In this document: piece by piece, positions 18,419 to 26,849 of the stretch
Position numbering within the stretch: the first letter of the stretch is position 1
Layout of the letters: every line of letters begins with the position of its first letter
Assembly: GCF_023715895.1 (NCBI RefSeq)
Contig: NZ_JAMBOO010000008.1
Location: 1 to 64,000, forward strand
Source: Domibacillus indicus
GTDB lineage: Bacteria > Bacillota > Bacilli > Bacillales > Domibacillaceae
DNA: 64,000 nt
Reading direction: 5' to 3'
Made by a program: the position numbers and the translations under genes
The notes under the pieces: generated by a model
The model's input: the letters and a program-made list of their open reading frames with translations, nothing else
What the model was told of the DNA's origin: nothing
Databases searched by the model: none

Positions 18419-18751
18419 GTGAAGAAATTATACCCAGATCGCGGCATGCTGAAATGGCGCGGGCTGACCCTAGCTGAACAAACAGAAATGTACGCTAAAC
18501 TGAAACGAGAAGAAGAAAAAGAAGCGCCCCCTCTTTATCTGGATGAACAGGCACTGGAAGAAATGCAACGAATTATGATGGAGTCTTATAATGAGCATCG
18601 AGTGATTGAGCTGCAAGTGAACACGTTTGGTCTTCCTTATGTAGAAGGTAAAGGGATCGTTACTTCCCTCCAACCGCAGAATGGCCGCTTATTGCTGACA
18701 GACGGCTCTTACTGCGTCAAAGACATTGTTACGATTAGATTTGCCGATTGA
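18419..18751 (+). CDS. YolD-like family protein, SOS regulated
   Basis: About 110 residues, with the family's head (LYPDRGMLKWRGLTLAEQ) and tail (residues near DGSYCVKDIVTI). YolD-like proteins usually accompany a Y-family DNA polymerase (UvrX/YqjW type) and are thought to act with it in SOS mutagenesis. No polymerase gene is adjacent here, so this copy is an orphan. GTG at 18419 has AAAAGGAG about 8 bases upstream; several in-frame GTG/TTG codons before it crowd the Shine-Dalgarno. The LexA box supports damage induction. Confidence 0.8.
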   Translation: MKKLYPDRGMLKWRGLTLAEQTEMYAKLKREEEKEAPPLYLDEQALEEMQRIMMESYNEHRVIELQVNTFGLPYVEGKGIVTSLQPQNGRLLLTDGSYCVKDIVTIRFAD

Positions 18752-18895
18752 TTTATCTCGATTTTACAATTCAAAAGGCGCCCTGTTACCTTATTCGTAA
18801 GCTCTATTAAAGAACATTGTTGTTTTCTTAAACGAGTTAGAAAACTAACTGTTATACTTAAAACAAGAAGAAAGACATTTGTAGAGGAGATAAAA

Positions 18896-19471
18896 ATGTT
18901 TGAAATCAAAACCTTTTTAGAGAAGCATGGTTATGATCATACCGATTCATACTTTTTTGAGCATCCAAGGGAGAGATATATTGGCTTGGATGAGTCATCA
19001 AAGCTAAAGGAATATTTTGACCATAGGGATTTTACTCCTGAATATATTCAAATGCTTGTAACCATCCAGTACAAAGAAAAAGTATTGATGGGCATTGATA
19101 AGCTGAATGGATTAGATTTGTGGGAACAGACTTATCTAGATGCGATTAAACAATATATAGAAAATCGCGATGCTGAATCAATGTATGGTATTGACCCTGT
19201 GACATTAAAGTTAACTTCATTGGATAACACGTTGTTACAGTTTCTCATTATCGATGATTGGGAACCAAGACAAGTTCACACTGAGGCTGTTCTCCCTGAA
19301 AAAGAATTTTTAGAAGCTCTTTTAACCGAAGCAGAACATTTCTGGGAAGTGCTTCTTGAGTATAAAGTATTTGAAGGGAAAAATAAGAGGGAAGACACCC
19401 CAAGTGATTATCCAGCACAGATGATTAAAGAAATAAAAAAGCTGAGAGAAAAAGTGAAACAATTAAGTTGA
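18896..19471 (+). CDS. hypothetical protein (191 residues)
   Basis: A soluble, acidic, mostly helical protein beginning MFEIKTFLEKHGYDHTDSYF. No domain recognised. GAGGAG lies upstream of the ATG, and a weak hairpin (GGCATA-CACGA-TATGTC then TTTT, 19480-19503) follows. A small unknown gene between yolD and another unknown gene; an immunity-like role is conceivable but unsupported. Confidence 0.6.
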   Translation: MFEIKTFLEKHGYDHTDSYFFEHPRERYIGLDESSKLKEYFDHRDFTPEYIQMLVTIQYKEKVLMGIDKLNGLDLWEQTYLDAIKQYIENRDAESMYGIDPVTLKLTSLDNTLLQFLIIDDWEPRQVHTEAVLPEKEFLEALLTEAEHFWEVLLEYKVFEGKNKREDTPSDYPAQMIKEIKKLREKVKQLS

Positions 19472-19563
19472 TTTTCAAAAGGCATACACGATATGTCTTT
19501 TCTTTTTGCGGAAATATCAATATTGGTTATTTAACAAAGTCTATTCGCAAAGGAGCTGATTAC

Positions 19564-19746
19564 ATGCGAAGAGAGAAAATCGTTATGGTGTGCCGGCGTT
19601 GCCAGGAAGAAATACAGGAGACTGATCATGTGGGTATCACGCAGATAAACAGCATCGTTCATTTATATTGTGGTGCTTGGCCCCGGCCGGGTGAGCGGAT
19701 TGTTAATGAAGGTTCTTTCAAGGATATAGCTAAGAAATATTTGTGA
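19564..19746 (+). CDS. small CxxC protein, paralogue of the 5992-6186 gene product
   Basis: A 60-residue basic protein with CRRCQEEI and HLYCGAWPRPGE. The ATG at 19564 has AAAGGAG 9 bases upstream; a longer upstream frame lacks an RBS. It shares the Cys/His layout of the protein at 5992-6186, suggesting a zinc-binding mini-protein family in this genome. A GC-rich hairpin with a T7 run (19748-19772) follows. Confidence 0.6.
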   Translation: MRREKIVMVCRRCQEEIQETDHVGITQINSIVHLYCGAWPRPGERIVNEGSFKDIAKKYL

Positions 19747-20126
19747 CTGGCTGCGGCCGGCCTTTTTTTATTTAACATTTGCGGGTTTAATCAAGTAATC
19801 CTCACTTTATTAGGGACTCCTTTAAATGTGACAACGAATTTTTTCACAAAGGCTCTGTTAAAGCCTAATGTTGATAAAGCACAGTTTTTTCTGTGATACG
19901 CTGACGTACTGTTGATTAATAACGGGTGTTCCTTTGGGAGAAAAAATTAACGTTTTGTTAAAACTGTATTCGTAGTTCTTGTCATCATAATAGGTATTGT
20001 GACTATGGTAACTAGAAGTTTTAAATATGCAGGAATAATCCTGCACGGTTACAGATATTTTACCCGTGGTTTATATGCTATGATTGAATGAAATAGGTAT
20101 GAAAAGATACTAGGAGGACACTCACC

Positions 20127-20720
20127 ATGTTAAAAAAACAAATGGAAATATACATATCAAAAGCTTTAAGGGAGAATAAGGTTGAATTGTTTAAAGAGGA
20201 AAAAGAATATGCAGAAAGGCATCACTTGACAAAAGATTTTACTATAGTAGAAAAAGAAAATATTACCCGCTTTGCTGATGCTTATATCGAGCGCTGTAAT
20301 AAAGAAAACGAAGAGTTGATTTCGGAAGAATCAGCTGCATTTTTATCACAATCCCTTGAATACCTAAAAATCAATAAAAGCGAATTCCTTTACTTTGAAT
20401 CTTCATGGTTTGAATTAATCGGAGTTGAGACACTTTCATTGGAAGTCGATGATGTGTTCGGAACATACAATGCCTTGTTCGGCTTGAAATTCCAAAAGAA
20501 AATGGGGAATGTATTAAAGGCTTACTTAAATAATGAACTCCAAGGAGGGATTGGAACATACAGTTTAATGTTCAACCAAGATGATGGACTATGGGATGTC
20601 AATTTTTCCTTGAATAGTATAGAAGGATTTAAGGAAGAGATGTCTTTGGGCGATGCTTTAAGCCTCATTTATCATTTTCTGTTTATTCTTGTTGAAACAA
20701 TCGAAGAAGATATGTTGTAA
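20127..20720 (+). CDS. hypothetical protein (197 residues)
   Basis: A soluble acidic protein beginning MLKKQMEIYISKALRENKVE, with a middle ESSWFELIGVETLSLEVDDV and a C-terminal helix. AGGAGG precedes the ATG and a terminator follows. No domain recognised with certainty; the general look (acidic, single gene, unknown family) is common among immunity-type proteins but there is no partner toxin nearby. Confidence 0.6.
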   Translation: MLKKQMEIYISKALRENKVELFKEEKEYAERHHLTKDFTIVEKENITRFADAYIERCNKENEELISEESAAFLSQSLEYLKINKSEFLYFESSWFELIGVETLSLEVDDVFGTYNALFGLKFQKKMGNVLKAYLNNELQGGIGTYSLMFNQDDGLWDVNFSLNSIEGFKEEMSLGDALSLIYHFLFILVETIEEDML

Positions 20721-20751
20721 TCCATAATGCATTAGTTCAACAAAACATACA

Positions 20752-20782
20752 AAAAAGACCGATTTTTTCCGGTCTTTTTTAT
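20752..20782 (+). terminator. terminator after the 197-residue gene
   Basis: AAAAAGACCG / CGGTCTTTTT arms with a T-rich tail. Confidence 0.8.
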
Positions 20783-20848
20783 TTCAGTATGTTATACTGT
20801 AAACAAACCTTTGAAGCTTTAAATCATTTTCTATTACCTGTACCATCT

Positions 20849-20878
20849 CCCTACTCGAACGTTGAGTAGGGTTTTTTA
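20849..20878 (+). terminator. second plus-strand terminator, possible small RNA end
   Basis: CCCTACTC / GAGTAGGG arms and six T. Only about 70 bases separate it from the previous terminator. A TATACT (20793-20798) in between could be the -10 of a very short RNA. Confidence 0.6.
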
Positions 20879-20902
20879 TTGAGTATTTTATATAGAGAAC
20901 AT

Positions 20903-20934
20903 AAAAAAACAGGCCCTATATAAAGAGCCTGTTT
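20903..20934 (-). terminator. cspC terminator
   Basis: AAACAGGC / GCCTGTTT arms with a U run on the minus strand, 18 bases past the cspC stop. Confidence 0.8.
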
Positions 20935-20951
20935 GTATAAACAATTTAAGA

Positions 20952-21155
20952 TTAAGCAGCTTTTTGAACGTTAGTTGCTTGAGCTCCACGAGCACCTTGC
21001 TCAACGTCAAACGTTACTTTTTGACCTTCGTCTAAAGACTTGTATCCGTCACTTTGGATTGCAGAGAAGTGTACGAATACATCGTCTCCATTTTCACGTT
21101 CGATAAAGCCAAAACCTTTTTCTGCATTAAACCATTTAACTGTACCTTTTTCCAT
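20952..21155 (-). CDS. cspC: cold shock protein CspC
   Basis: A 67-residue OB-fold RNA chaperone. KGFGFIER and DVFVHFSAI are the RNP1 and RNP2 RNA-binding motifs. The sequence [20 protein letters not shown] and the tail [14 protein letters not shown] are much closer to B. subtilis CspC than to CspB or CspD. AGGAGG precedes the ATG. The mRNA begins at about 21269, giving an untranslated leader of about 110 bases typical of cold-shock genes, which probably refolds at low temperature to favour translation. Confidence 0.93.
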   Translation of the reverse strand: MEKGTVKWFNAEKGFGFIERENGDDVFVHFSAIQSDGYKSLDEGQKVTFDVEQGARGAQATNVQKAA

Positions 21156-21275
21156 TTTTGTTGCCTCCTAGTGCGTTACCACACATTGTATTACTATCCC
21201 TGCTCAAAGTATTTATCAAGACGAAAAGTCGATATTCATACTATCCTTTACACCGAACAAAAATAATTCTTCCTT

Positions 21276-21304
21276 ATCATAGCAGGAAACGGAAATAATT
21301 GCAA
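21276..21304 (-). promoter_or_regulatory. cspC sigma-A promoter
   Basis: On the minus strand TTGCAA (21304-21299) and TATGAT (21281-21276) are separated by exactly 17 bases. A leader of about 110 bases follows and includes the sequence TTCGGTGTAAAGGATAG. Confidence 0.75.
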
Positions 21305-21525
21305 ATTAATATTATCGTTTAGCCGTGGCATTATTTGTTAAACGTGTGGATACCCATACAGAATCGGTAAGCAAAATAGAAAATGTCAATAATCCTGCAT
21401 CGAATTTATAATATTGTCTAAGATGCCTATTAATAACTATGGTTTGAAAACCCCATGAAAATGAATCACGAGTGTCTTCAAACCTTTTTCTTTGCTTAAT
21501 AGTACTTCAAAAATAATTTTTACGG

Positions 21526-21726
21526 TTATTGATTGTTAATGATTTCTTTAAAAAGCTCAGCTGTTTCTTGTTCAAGTGCAAGATATTCTCTTAAAAGCAG
21601 GGCTGTTCACTGGTAAAGCTTTGTTTCTGCAGATGTTACCAAACGGTCACTCACGGTAAATCCCCATTTGCCAAGATGTTCATTATAAAATGATATTTGA
21701 TCACAAATAATCTTCCTTTTATTCAT
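21526..21726 (-). pseudogene. short gene with in-frame stop (66 codons)
   Basis: The frame starting MNKRKIICDQISFYNEHLGK is interrupted by TGA at codon 40 (21607-21609) and continues without another stop to TAA at 21526-21528. The part after the stop reads TALLLREYLALEQETAELF, clearly coding in character, so one point mutation broke the gene. Its start overlaps the stop of the fragment upstream as TAATG, so the two were once an operon. Family not recognised. Confidence 0.5.
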
Positions 21727-21836
21727 TACCACTTTTCAAAGCCTTTTAAATTAAGAAATTCAAGCTTAATAGTAATATGGTCTTCTGGCTCTTTATTTTG
21801 ACACTCAAAAACCAATCCATATACGGTAGTATTTCC
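21726..21836 (-). pseudogene. C-terminal fragment (36 codons) of a decayed gene
   Basis: An open frame without a start, directly behind an in-frame TAA (21837-21839), encodes VYGLVFECQNKEPEDHITIK and ends LNLKGFEKW. It is coupled to the broken gene downstream. From 21837 to 22163 there is no supported gene; this interval should contain the host/prophage junction, but no attachment site was recognised. Confidence 0.4.
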
Positions 21837-22163
21837 TTACTTGTAATGTTTGTTCTCAAACATCTGTTTCCGCTTAGGAATAAAAAAAGCAATTACCTCT
21901 GGACGAAGTAACTGCCAAATTAAATATATGTGCCAAAAGAAAATGAACAAAGGCAGAGCTATACCTTTGTAAGATGAATGTATGTTAAGACAGTAAGATA
22001 TATGAAACATATACCAAATGAAAAGAGCAGTTGCGAATTGCAATCTGTTCAAAAAGGAAGGAAATGAGTATTGCCATTGCCTTAATCAGTGTATGACTTC
22101 TTGAATACAAGGCTTAATTTGTTAGCCCTTTAGCATTTAAAAAATTGATGTAAGGTGATTTTC

Positions 22164-23018
22164 TTACGCACTATATGATTTGATTTTTGGATTGTAGCCG
22201 TGCTCAACTGCAATAAGTGCCCGTGCCTCTTCTGCAGACTCAAGCGATGTGAAAACGCCGGTGTACACTCGGTTGTCCTCCGCACCTTTTCGAGCGTTGA
22301 AGCCAAGTTCTTTTGCCGCGGCTTCTGCAGCTTCCGGAGTGCCAAATGTGCCCGTAACAACGCGGAAAATACCTGGTGTTGCGACAAACGATTTCTTTTT
22401 AAGCAACTCGTCGATCTTGGCCAGGGTTGCTTCTCCTGCCACTCCATCGATGGTTAAGCCCGTACGACGTTGCAAAATCATAACAGCATTTGTTGTGCCT
22501 TTGCCGTGGATTCCATCGACACCGTTTGTATCCAAGCCCAGCTTTACGAGCTTTTCCTGCAGGGCAAGGATCTCTTCTTTGCTCATGACGTTGATCGGTG
22601 CTGCAGCTGCTACAGTCAACGCCTTATCAGTGCCATAACCTTTATAATTGTACTGCAGGTGTGGAGCATCCCAGCCCCAGCGGTATCCAGATTCAAAGCC
22701 CAGCTTCTCAGCGTATTGGATCGCTGCATAAAACGGAAACTTGCCATAAGCTTCCTTTGCCCACTGTGCTTTGCCATCTTGGATCGGGACGAAATCCAAA
22801 GCTTGTCCCGTTAAGTGAAAACTTTTCAAGGTTTTTGAAGCGCCTTTTGCTAAGTTTTCCCGCTGTTGCGCCATAGTGCGGAGCGTTTCATAAACCAGTA
22901 CATCGATTTTGTTATCTACACAATACTGATACCATTTCATTGCCTGCGCTCTTGTATTTGGCGCTAAATCATCCAGATTTCCAAGGTTTCTTTGATGATA
23001 AGTAGGTAACCAACTCAT
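22164..23018 (-). CDS. prophage endolysin: M15 peptidase + peptidoglycan-binding + SPOR domain
   Basis: About 284 residues. The N-terminal D-Ala-D-Ala-carboxypeptidase-like (VanY/M15, L-alanoyl-D-glutamate type) domain has SFHLTGQALDFVP (metal His and Asp) and WGWDAPHLQY (His). A putative peptidoglycan-binding domain (about 145-200: EKLVKLGLDTNGVDGIHGKG, TGLTIDGVAG) and a SPOR-like repeat (about 215-284) follow. It cleaves peptide cross-bridges at lysis. GAGGAT precedes the ATG at 23018. It lies 61 bases after the holin gene and is the last late gene. Confidence 0.88.
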   Translation of the reverse strand: MSWLPTYHQRNLGNLDDLAPNTRAQAMKWYQYCVDNKIDVLVYETLRTMAQQRENLAKGASKTLKSFHLTGQALDFVPIQDGKAQWAKEAYGKFPFYAAIQYAEKLGFESGYRWGWDAPHLQYNYKGYGTDKALTVAAAAPINVMSKEEILALQEKLVKLGLDTNGVDGIHGKGTTNAVMILQRRTGLTIDGVAGEATLAKIDELLKKKSFVATPGIFRVVTGTFGTPEAAEAAAKELGFNARKGAEDNRVYTGVFTSLESAEEARALIAVEHGYNPKIKSYSA

Positions 23019-23079
23019 TTTCTTATCCTCCTGTTCAAATAAAAAGAGCAGCCCGCTAGGATCGCTCTGCTTGGTGTAT

Positions 23080-23505
23080 TTAAACTGCTTTATCGTCTTT
23101 ATTACTGACACGTTTTTCGCCAGGCTTATCGTTAAACAAGGCAAGCTTTTCTAAGATCGAGGCTGGGATTGGCACGCCTAATTTACCTGCATTTTCTACA
23201 ATCGATAAAATCTCATTACAAATGTAGAAAAGGACTGTCCCTTTCGCCAAGGCGCCGTCTAAGCCCAGCACCTGATCTGCAATATTGGCGGCAATGATCA
23301 CGATGAACACGCCCACTTTTCTGGCGTAGCCATATAATGCTGTACGGCTTCGCAGGCGCCCTTCTTTCCACGCGTACATAACGCCTGTCACAATATCACA
23401 TGCCATCATGAGCAGTAGCAGATCAATAAATTGAGCGCCGCCAAACAGATACATTTTTACAACTTCCAATCCTTCTCCGTGTATAAACACTTGAAATCCC
23501 TCCAT
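23080..23505 (-). CDS. phage holin (toxin secretion/phage lysis holin family)
   Basis: A 141-residue membrane protein with about three hydrophobic segments (FIDLLLLMMACDIVTGVMYA; VFIVIIAANIADQ; VLFYICNEILSIVENAG) and a charged C terminus, like the phi-29/Cp-1-type holin 4 family. It forms membrane lesions that release or trigger the endolysin encoded next. GGAGGTGAC precedes the ATG. Confidence 0.85.
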   Translation of the reverse strand: MEGFQVFIHGEGLEVVKMYLFGGAQFIDLLLLMMACDIVTGVMYAWKEGRLRSRTALYGYARKVGVFIVIIAANIADQVLGLDGALAKGTVLFYICNEILSIVENAGKLGVPIPASILEKLALFNDKPGEKRVSNKDDKAV

Positions 23506-23560
23506 TTTGTTGTCACCTCCTTTCGGTGATGACCTCCCGCAGTTATTTTTCTCTACTAAA

Positions 23561-23616
23561 AAAGCCGCCCGGAGGCAGCATGAATGAACTTAAAAAGAGC
23601 ACCCGTATGGATGCTC
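23561..23616 (-). terminator. two terminator hairpins between the 93-residue gene and holin
   Basis: GAGCATCC-ATAC-GGGTGCTC with U5 (23594-23616) directly follows the 23636 gene, and GCTGCCTCCGGGCGGC with U6 (23561-23580) lies beyond it. The first belongs to the recurrent GAGCAYCC terminator family of this prophage. Confidence 0.65.
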
Positions 23617-23635
23617 AAATGAAATCAATAAATAT

Positions 23636-23917
23636 TTATTTACTGAACTCAAAATTATATTTCTTATTAATTTTTTGGGCGATTTCATCTAAAAATGCCT
23701 CTACAGTCATTTTTTCTACTTCTTTAGTATACCAAGCTAGTTTGGCACCTTTTCTTTTCTTATTATAAGCCACTTCAAGTGGCATATAGGCTTTAACTGC
23801 GTAAGTATAATCAAATTTAATATATAACTCGTTTCCCAGTGGGCACTCTAATTTCACTGTATACAATGGATTTTTATGCTCTGGTTCAAACTTCACTTTT
23901 TTGATTTTTGCTAACAT
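23636..23917 (-). CDS. hypothetical prophage protein (93 residues)
   Basis: A basic protein, MLAKIKKVKFEPEHKNPLYT at the start, with beta-rich N half and a C-terminal helix. GGAGGAATAA is upstream of the ATG and a dedicated terminator follows. Placed between tail fibre and lysis genes, a typical accessory (moron) position. No family recognised. Confidence 0.55.
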   Translation of the reverse strand: MLAKIKKVKFEPEHKNPLYTVKLECPLGNELYIKFDYTYAVKAYMPLEVAYNKKRKGAKLAWYTKEVEKMTVEAFLDEIAQKINKKYNFEFSK

Positions 23918-24056
23918 TATTTATTCCTCCGATAGTGTTTGTCGTCATTAGTAACATCGGATAGGTTAGCAGTTATGTTAAGTTTCTATATGAATAAGAA
24001 GTTTCCCAAGGCAGCTTGGTTTTTGTGCATAAGAAAGAGCACCCAATATAGATGCT

Positions 24057-24278
24057 CTAACGTAATTTATTTAGTTTTACTGCTTGATAGTTCCCTAAGT
24101 AATAGTTAAAATTGTCCGTATATTTTTCGTAATGATATAATTTCTTTTCCTCAAATTCTTTTCGAATTCTTTTATTAATACAATCGGCTTCAAGCTGTTT
24201 GTATTTAAAATAATTATATCTGTGCCACATCTGAAGAAGTTCAGACAAAAATAAAGAGCAATTTGCTTTTACTTTCAT
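24057..24278 (-). CDS. hypothetical prophage protein (73 residues)
   Basis: A basic, Tyr-rich helical protein (MKVKANCSLFLSELLQMWHR start). GGAGG lies 6 bases before the ATG. It follows the 48-residue gene by 22 bases and ends in a GAGCAC...TGCTC terminator (24037-24057) that overlaps its stop. Likely a moron. Confidence 0.5.
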   Translation of the reverse strand: MKVKANCSLFLSELLQMWHRYNYFKYKQLEADCINKRIRKEFEEKKLYHYEKYTDNFNYYLGNYQAVKLNKLR

Positions 24279-24300
24279 ATATTAACCCTCCAATTCCCCT

Positions 24301-24447
24301 TTATCCCTTTTCACTTTGAGTTTGAGATACTTTTAGATAATTTTCATTTCTTTTTTGTTCATACCATTCAACCGCTTTGCGTTGTTTTGAAGTTAAGTAA
24401 CCCATATTAACTTTTGGTGCATTCTTTCTCATATTTCGCTTATTCAA
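24301..24447 (-). CDS. small basic protein (48 residues), hypothetical
   Basis: TTG at 24447 with AGGGTGG 8 bases upstream opens MNKRNMRKNAPKVNMGYLTS and ends in QSEKG. An ATG at 24432 is an alternative (43 residues). It lies just upstream of, and probably co-transcribed with, the 24057-24278 gene. Confidence 0.5.
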   Translation of the reverse strand: MNKRNMRKNAPKVNMGYLTSKQRKAVEWYEQKRNENYLKVSQTQSEKG

Positions 24448-24614
24448 TTTTAAAACCACCCTATATCCTAACTATACTGTTAAATTGTTTATCGACAATT
24501 TCTGAAAAATTTCAACATAATAGGCGATTTTACAAAAGAAAAAGCCCTTCAATTACAAAGCGCTTGCTAAACAGTATCGTTTTACTATTCTCAATAGGAC
24601 ATAAAAAATACACC

Positions 24615-24866
24615 TTACTCTGTAGGTGCTGTTTCCGTTCCTTCTGTTGGATATTTATAAGCCACCGTATCGTCATATTCCGGCTGTGTAATCCATTCGT
24701 TTGTATGTGCATTATGAATTTCGTCTTCTGAATAAACCGCAGCTGCTTTCTGCTTTACCGGTTCGACGTATTCAGCTGGGATGTTTGTAAAGCGCGTTTC
24801 TGTTGTTTCGCCGTAGATATAAATGTTTCGTGCGTAAGTGTTTGTTCTAAAGTCGTAGATTGCCAT
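24615..24866 (-). CDS. hypothetical phage protein near tail fibre genes (83 residues)
   Basis: MAIYDFRTNTYARNIYIYGE at the start, acidic C terminus. It sits at the 3' end of the tail cluster, where PBSX-type phages have small xkdW/xkdX-like genes, with a GGAGG before the ATG. No domain recognised. Confidence 0.55.
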   Translation of the reverse strand: MAIYDFRTNTYARNIYIYGETTETRFTNIPAEYVEPVKQKAAAVYSEDEIHNAHTNEWITQPEYDDTVAYKYPTEGTETAPTE

Positions 24867-24909
24867 TGATAATGCCTCCTATATTGATATTAAGGTCGAT
24901 CAAACCTTT

Positions 24910-25239
24910 TCATTGGTTGAAATAGAAGTCCATAAACCCTTGCAGATCAGCGCTTAATGTCGCCATTTCTTGTTCCTGCTTTTCGATCTTTGCTTTTAGC
25001 TGCGCGTTTTCTTCTTCTGGCGACAACGGACGGTCTACATATTCATAATACAACCCTTTAGTTGCATCGTATTTTAAAATAGGATCTTTACCCTTTATTT
25101 GTTCCGGTTCGGGTAACGATTCAACAAAAATACCGGTTTTCTCTAATTCCTCTTTCGTTCTTTTAAGCCCGTATTCTTCGTGAAAAGGTGCAAAATGCGT
25201 CATTGTTACTTCTCTGTTTTGTAAGCCAATATAAATCAT
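24910..25239 (-). CDS. XkdW-like hypothetical phage protein
   Basis: A 109-residue protein with a C-terminal coiled coil (NAQLKAKIEKQEQEMATL). LKYDATKGLYYEYVDRPLSPEEE resembles small proteins downstream of tail fibre genes that may act as fibre-associated or chaperone proteins. GAGGGGG is upstream of the ATG at 25239. Confidence 0.5.
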   Translation of the reverse strand: MIYIGLQNREVTMTHFAPFHEEYGLKRTKEELEKTGIFVESLPEPEQIKGKDPILKYDATKGLYYEYVDRPLSPEEENAQLKAKIEKQEQEMATLSADLQGFMDFYFNQ

Positions 25240-25253
25240 TTCATTTCCCCCTC

Positions 25254-26309
25254 TTACAGTAATTTAAAGTTTTGTGATAATACGTTTAAATACATCCATG
25301 AGTTCAGGTATGAAACCCACGGGATTTTAGCACCCTTTTTGCCTTTGACAAACGTTGATTGCTTCTGGTAAGGTCCGCCATTTGACGGCGTTATTGTATA
25401 GAGAACTGCACCGGTACTTAATCTGAAACACGTTATCACACCATTAGAGATAGTGAAAATTTCATCCGTATCAACATTTACATACGAGAAGTCCGCCGTA
25501 TAACTTATACTATACTGCCCGATTCTTGTCCAAGTGGTAGTTGTAGTATCGTACACGTTAACCGCTACCGGGCTTGAAGACGATACAACGGCTCTATTGC
25601 CGTCCACATGGACACTATCGCCATAGAAGTATCCGGAATGTGCTGTGAGTTCAACCGGCGCAATATCGTCTAATGCCAATGATCCAATTATGCCGTTGTT
25701 GCCGCCTGTCTTGAAGTAAATTCGGCCATTATGAATCCACGGTTTATTGAGACGGCTGATGCTGGCGCGGGTACTGTATATCTCATATAGCGCGTTCCCC
25801 ATATTTCCGACTACCGTCATTGTTTGCAAGTTCACCGTCGTATAATAGACGTATGATCCTATTGTAAAAAGCACCACCAAATACTTGTCGTATTCGTAAT
25901 GAGCCTGGTAAGTGACCGCGCTGTTGTAAAGCGTGACCATTGATAATAGTTCCGTGAATGTATCATTGTAGAACTTCAGTGAGTTACTATCGACAACGAT
26001 GTATTTATCTAAGTATGTTGAATAAATCATTTCTGAACCATTCCCGGCGGTTGGTGATACCTCTGCTATGAGCCCGAAATCCTCGTTTATCAAAGCGTGT
26101 TTATAAGGGTTGCTACTGTACTGATACGTGAATGTATAAACGCCGTTAGGCATCCGCTTGAACCCCTTTGAAGTATTGGCCATATATCGCCCTTTACTTA
26201 GGATGGGCGGCGTGTCCATCCCTTGTAAGTCTCTATATGAGATTTCTGATCCGCTGCGATATTTACCCCCGCCGAATGGTCCGCCGTGAATACTAATATC
26301 CAGATTCAT
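25254..26309 (-). CDS. putative distal tail / beta-propeller-like phage protein
   Basis: A 351-residue, strongly beta-rich protein of repeated Tyr/Thr/Ser strands (for example YDKYLVVLFTIGSYVYYTTV), without signal peptide or membrane segment. Position after the fibre genes suggests a receptor-binding or tail-tip role, possibly propeller-shaped. I do not recognise a family. Confidence 0.5.
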   Translation of the reverse strand: MNLDISIHGGPFGGGKYRSGSEISYRDLQGMDTPPILSKGRYMANTSKGFKRMPNGVYTFTYQYSSNPYKHALINEDFGLIAEVSPTAGNGSEMIYSTYLDKYIVVDSNSLKFYNDTFTELLSMVTLYNSAVTYQAHYEYDKYLVVLFTIGSYVYYTTVNLQTMTVVGNMGNALYEIYSTRASISRLNKPWIHNGRIYFKTGGNNGIIGSLALDDIAPVELTAHSGYFYGDSVHVDGNRAVVSSSSPVAVNVYDTTTTTWTRIGQYSISYTADFSYVNVDTDEIFTISNGVITCFRLSTGAVLYTITPSNGGPYQKQSTFVKGKKGAKIPWVSYLNSWMYLNVLSQNFKLL

Positions 26310-26311
26310 AA

Positions 26312-26653
26312 TTACGCCCCCGTCCAGTCGCCGTCTGCGTCATATGTGATTGGACGCGCTACAGTCGTTTTTACTGTTGTCCCGTCTGCTTCATAGACAG
26401 TAAAGGTACGGGTCGTATATTGCGGGCTGGTTCCGCCAGAAAGGACAACTTTTACTACCAGCTTATCGTCTACACGGTTTCTGTATTCTACAGTCGTAAA
26501 GACGCCGTTCGCATCCTTCCCAGACCGGACCATTTTACAAGGTCCTACCAGCGATTCTATGACCCTGAAATTTTCGTTCCATTCGTACATATCCAGATCG
26601 TCGTCTAGACCCCACTTGTGCAGCTGCAGCTGATCTGTTTTGTATTGGCTCAT
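26312..26653 (-). CDS. hypothetical tail-region protein (113 residues)
   Basis: MSQYKTDQLQLHKWGLDDDL at the start resembles the N-terminal connector segment of Bacillus phage tail fibres; the remainder is beta-rich (VEYRNRVDDKLVVKVVLSGG). It probably forms part of the fibre/adhesin assembly. Confidence 0.5.
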   Translation of the reverse strand: MSQYKTDQLQLHKWGLDDDLDMYEWNENFRVIESLVGPCKMVRSGKDANGVFTTVEYRNRVDDKLVVKVVLSGGTSPQYTTRTFTVYEADGTTVKTTVARPITYDADGDWTGA

Positions 26654-26669
26654 TTAAACCCCTGCTTTC

Positions 26670-26849
26670 TTAATTCGGTTCATCTACGTCACGCCATGTA
26701 AGACCGCGATCATGGACCTGCTGCCAGGTTAATGTCTGCAGATCGCGCAGCGTAATAACAGACGTTACAGATACTTCAATTTTAAAGCTTTGCCCCGCGT
26801 TTACTGTCTGCGGCGTCAGCGTCACGCTGTCTATAACAGGCCCAGCCAT
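26670..26849 (-). CDS. small tail-region protein (59 residues)
   Basis: MAGPVIDSVTLTPQTVNAGQ start, then a segment WQQVHDRGLTWRDVDEPN. The ATG follows the TAA of the preceding gene with no gap (TAAATG), so it is translationally coupled. VTLTPQTVNAGQSFKIEV is Ig-like strand sequence. The ending RGLTWRDV resembles the RWRDVMGI ending of the fibre protein at 28390-28896. Confidence 0.6.
   Translation of the reverse strand: MAGPVIDSVTLTPQTVNAGQSFKIEVSVTSVITLRDLQTLTWQQVHDRGLTWRDVDEPN

Noticed and set aside
19858-20046. 62-codon minus-strand frame, and text resembling an insertion sequence end (GGCTCTGTTAAAG)
   Set aside because: No RBS and no convincing transposase motif; a single end-like sequence is not enough to call a mobile element.
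21837-22052. 71-codon hydrophobic minus-strand frame
   Set aside because: Starts at a TTG without RBS and overlaps the junction region; translation looks like chance hydrophobic sequence.
22053-22163. Prophage attachment site
   Set aside because: No direct repeat can be verified because the other prophage end lies outside the window.
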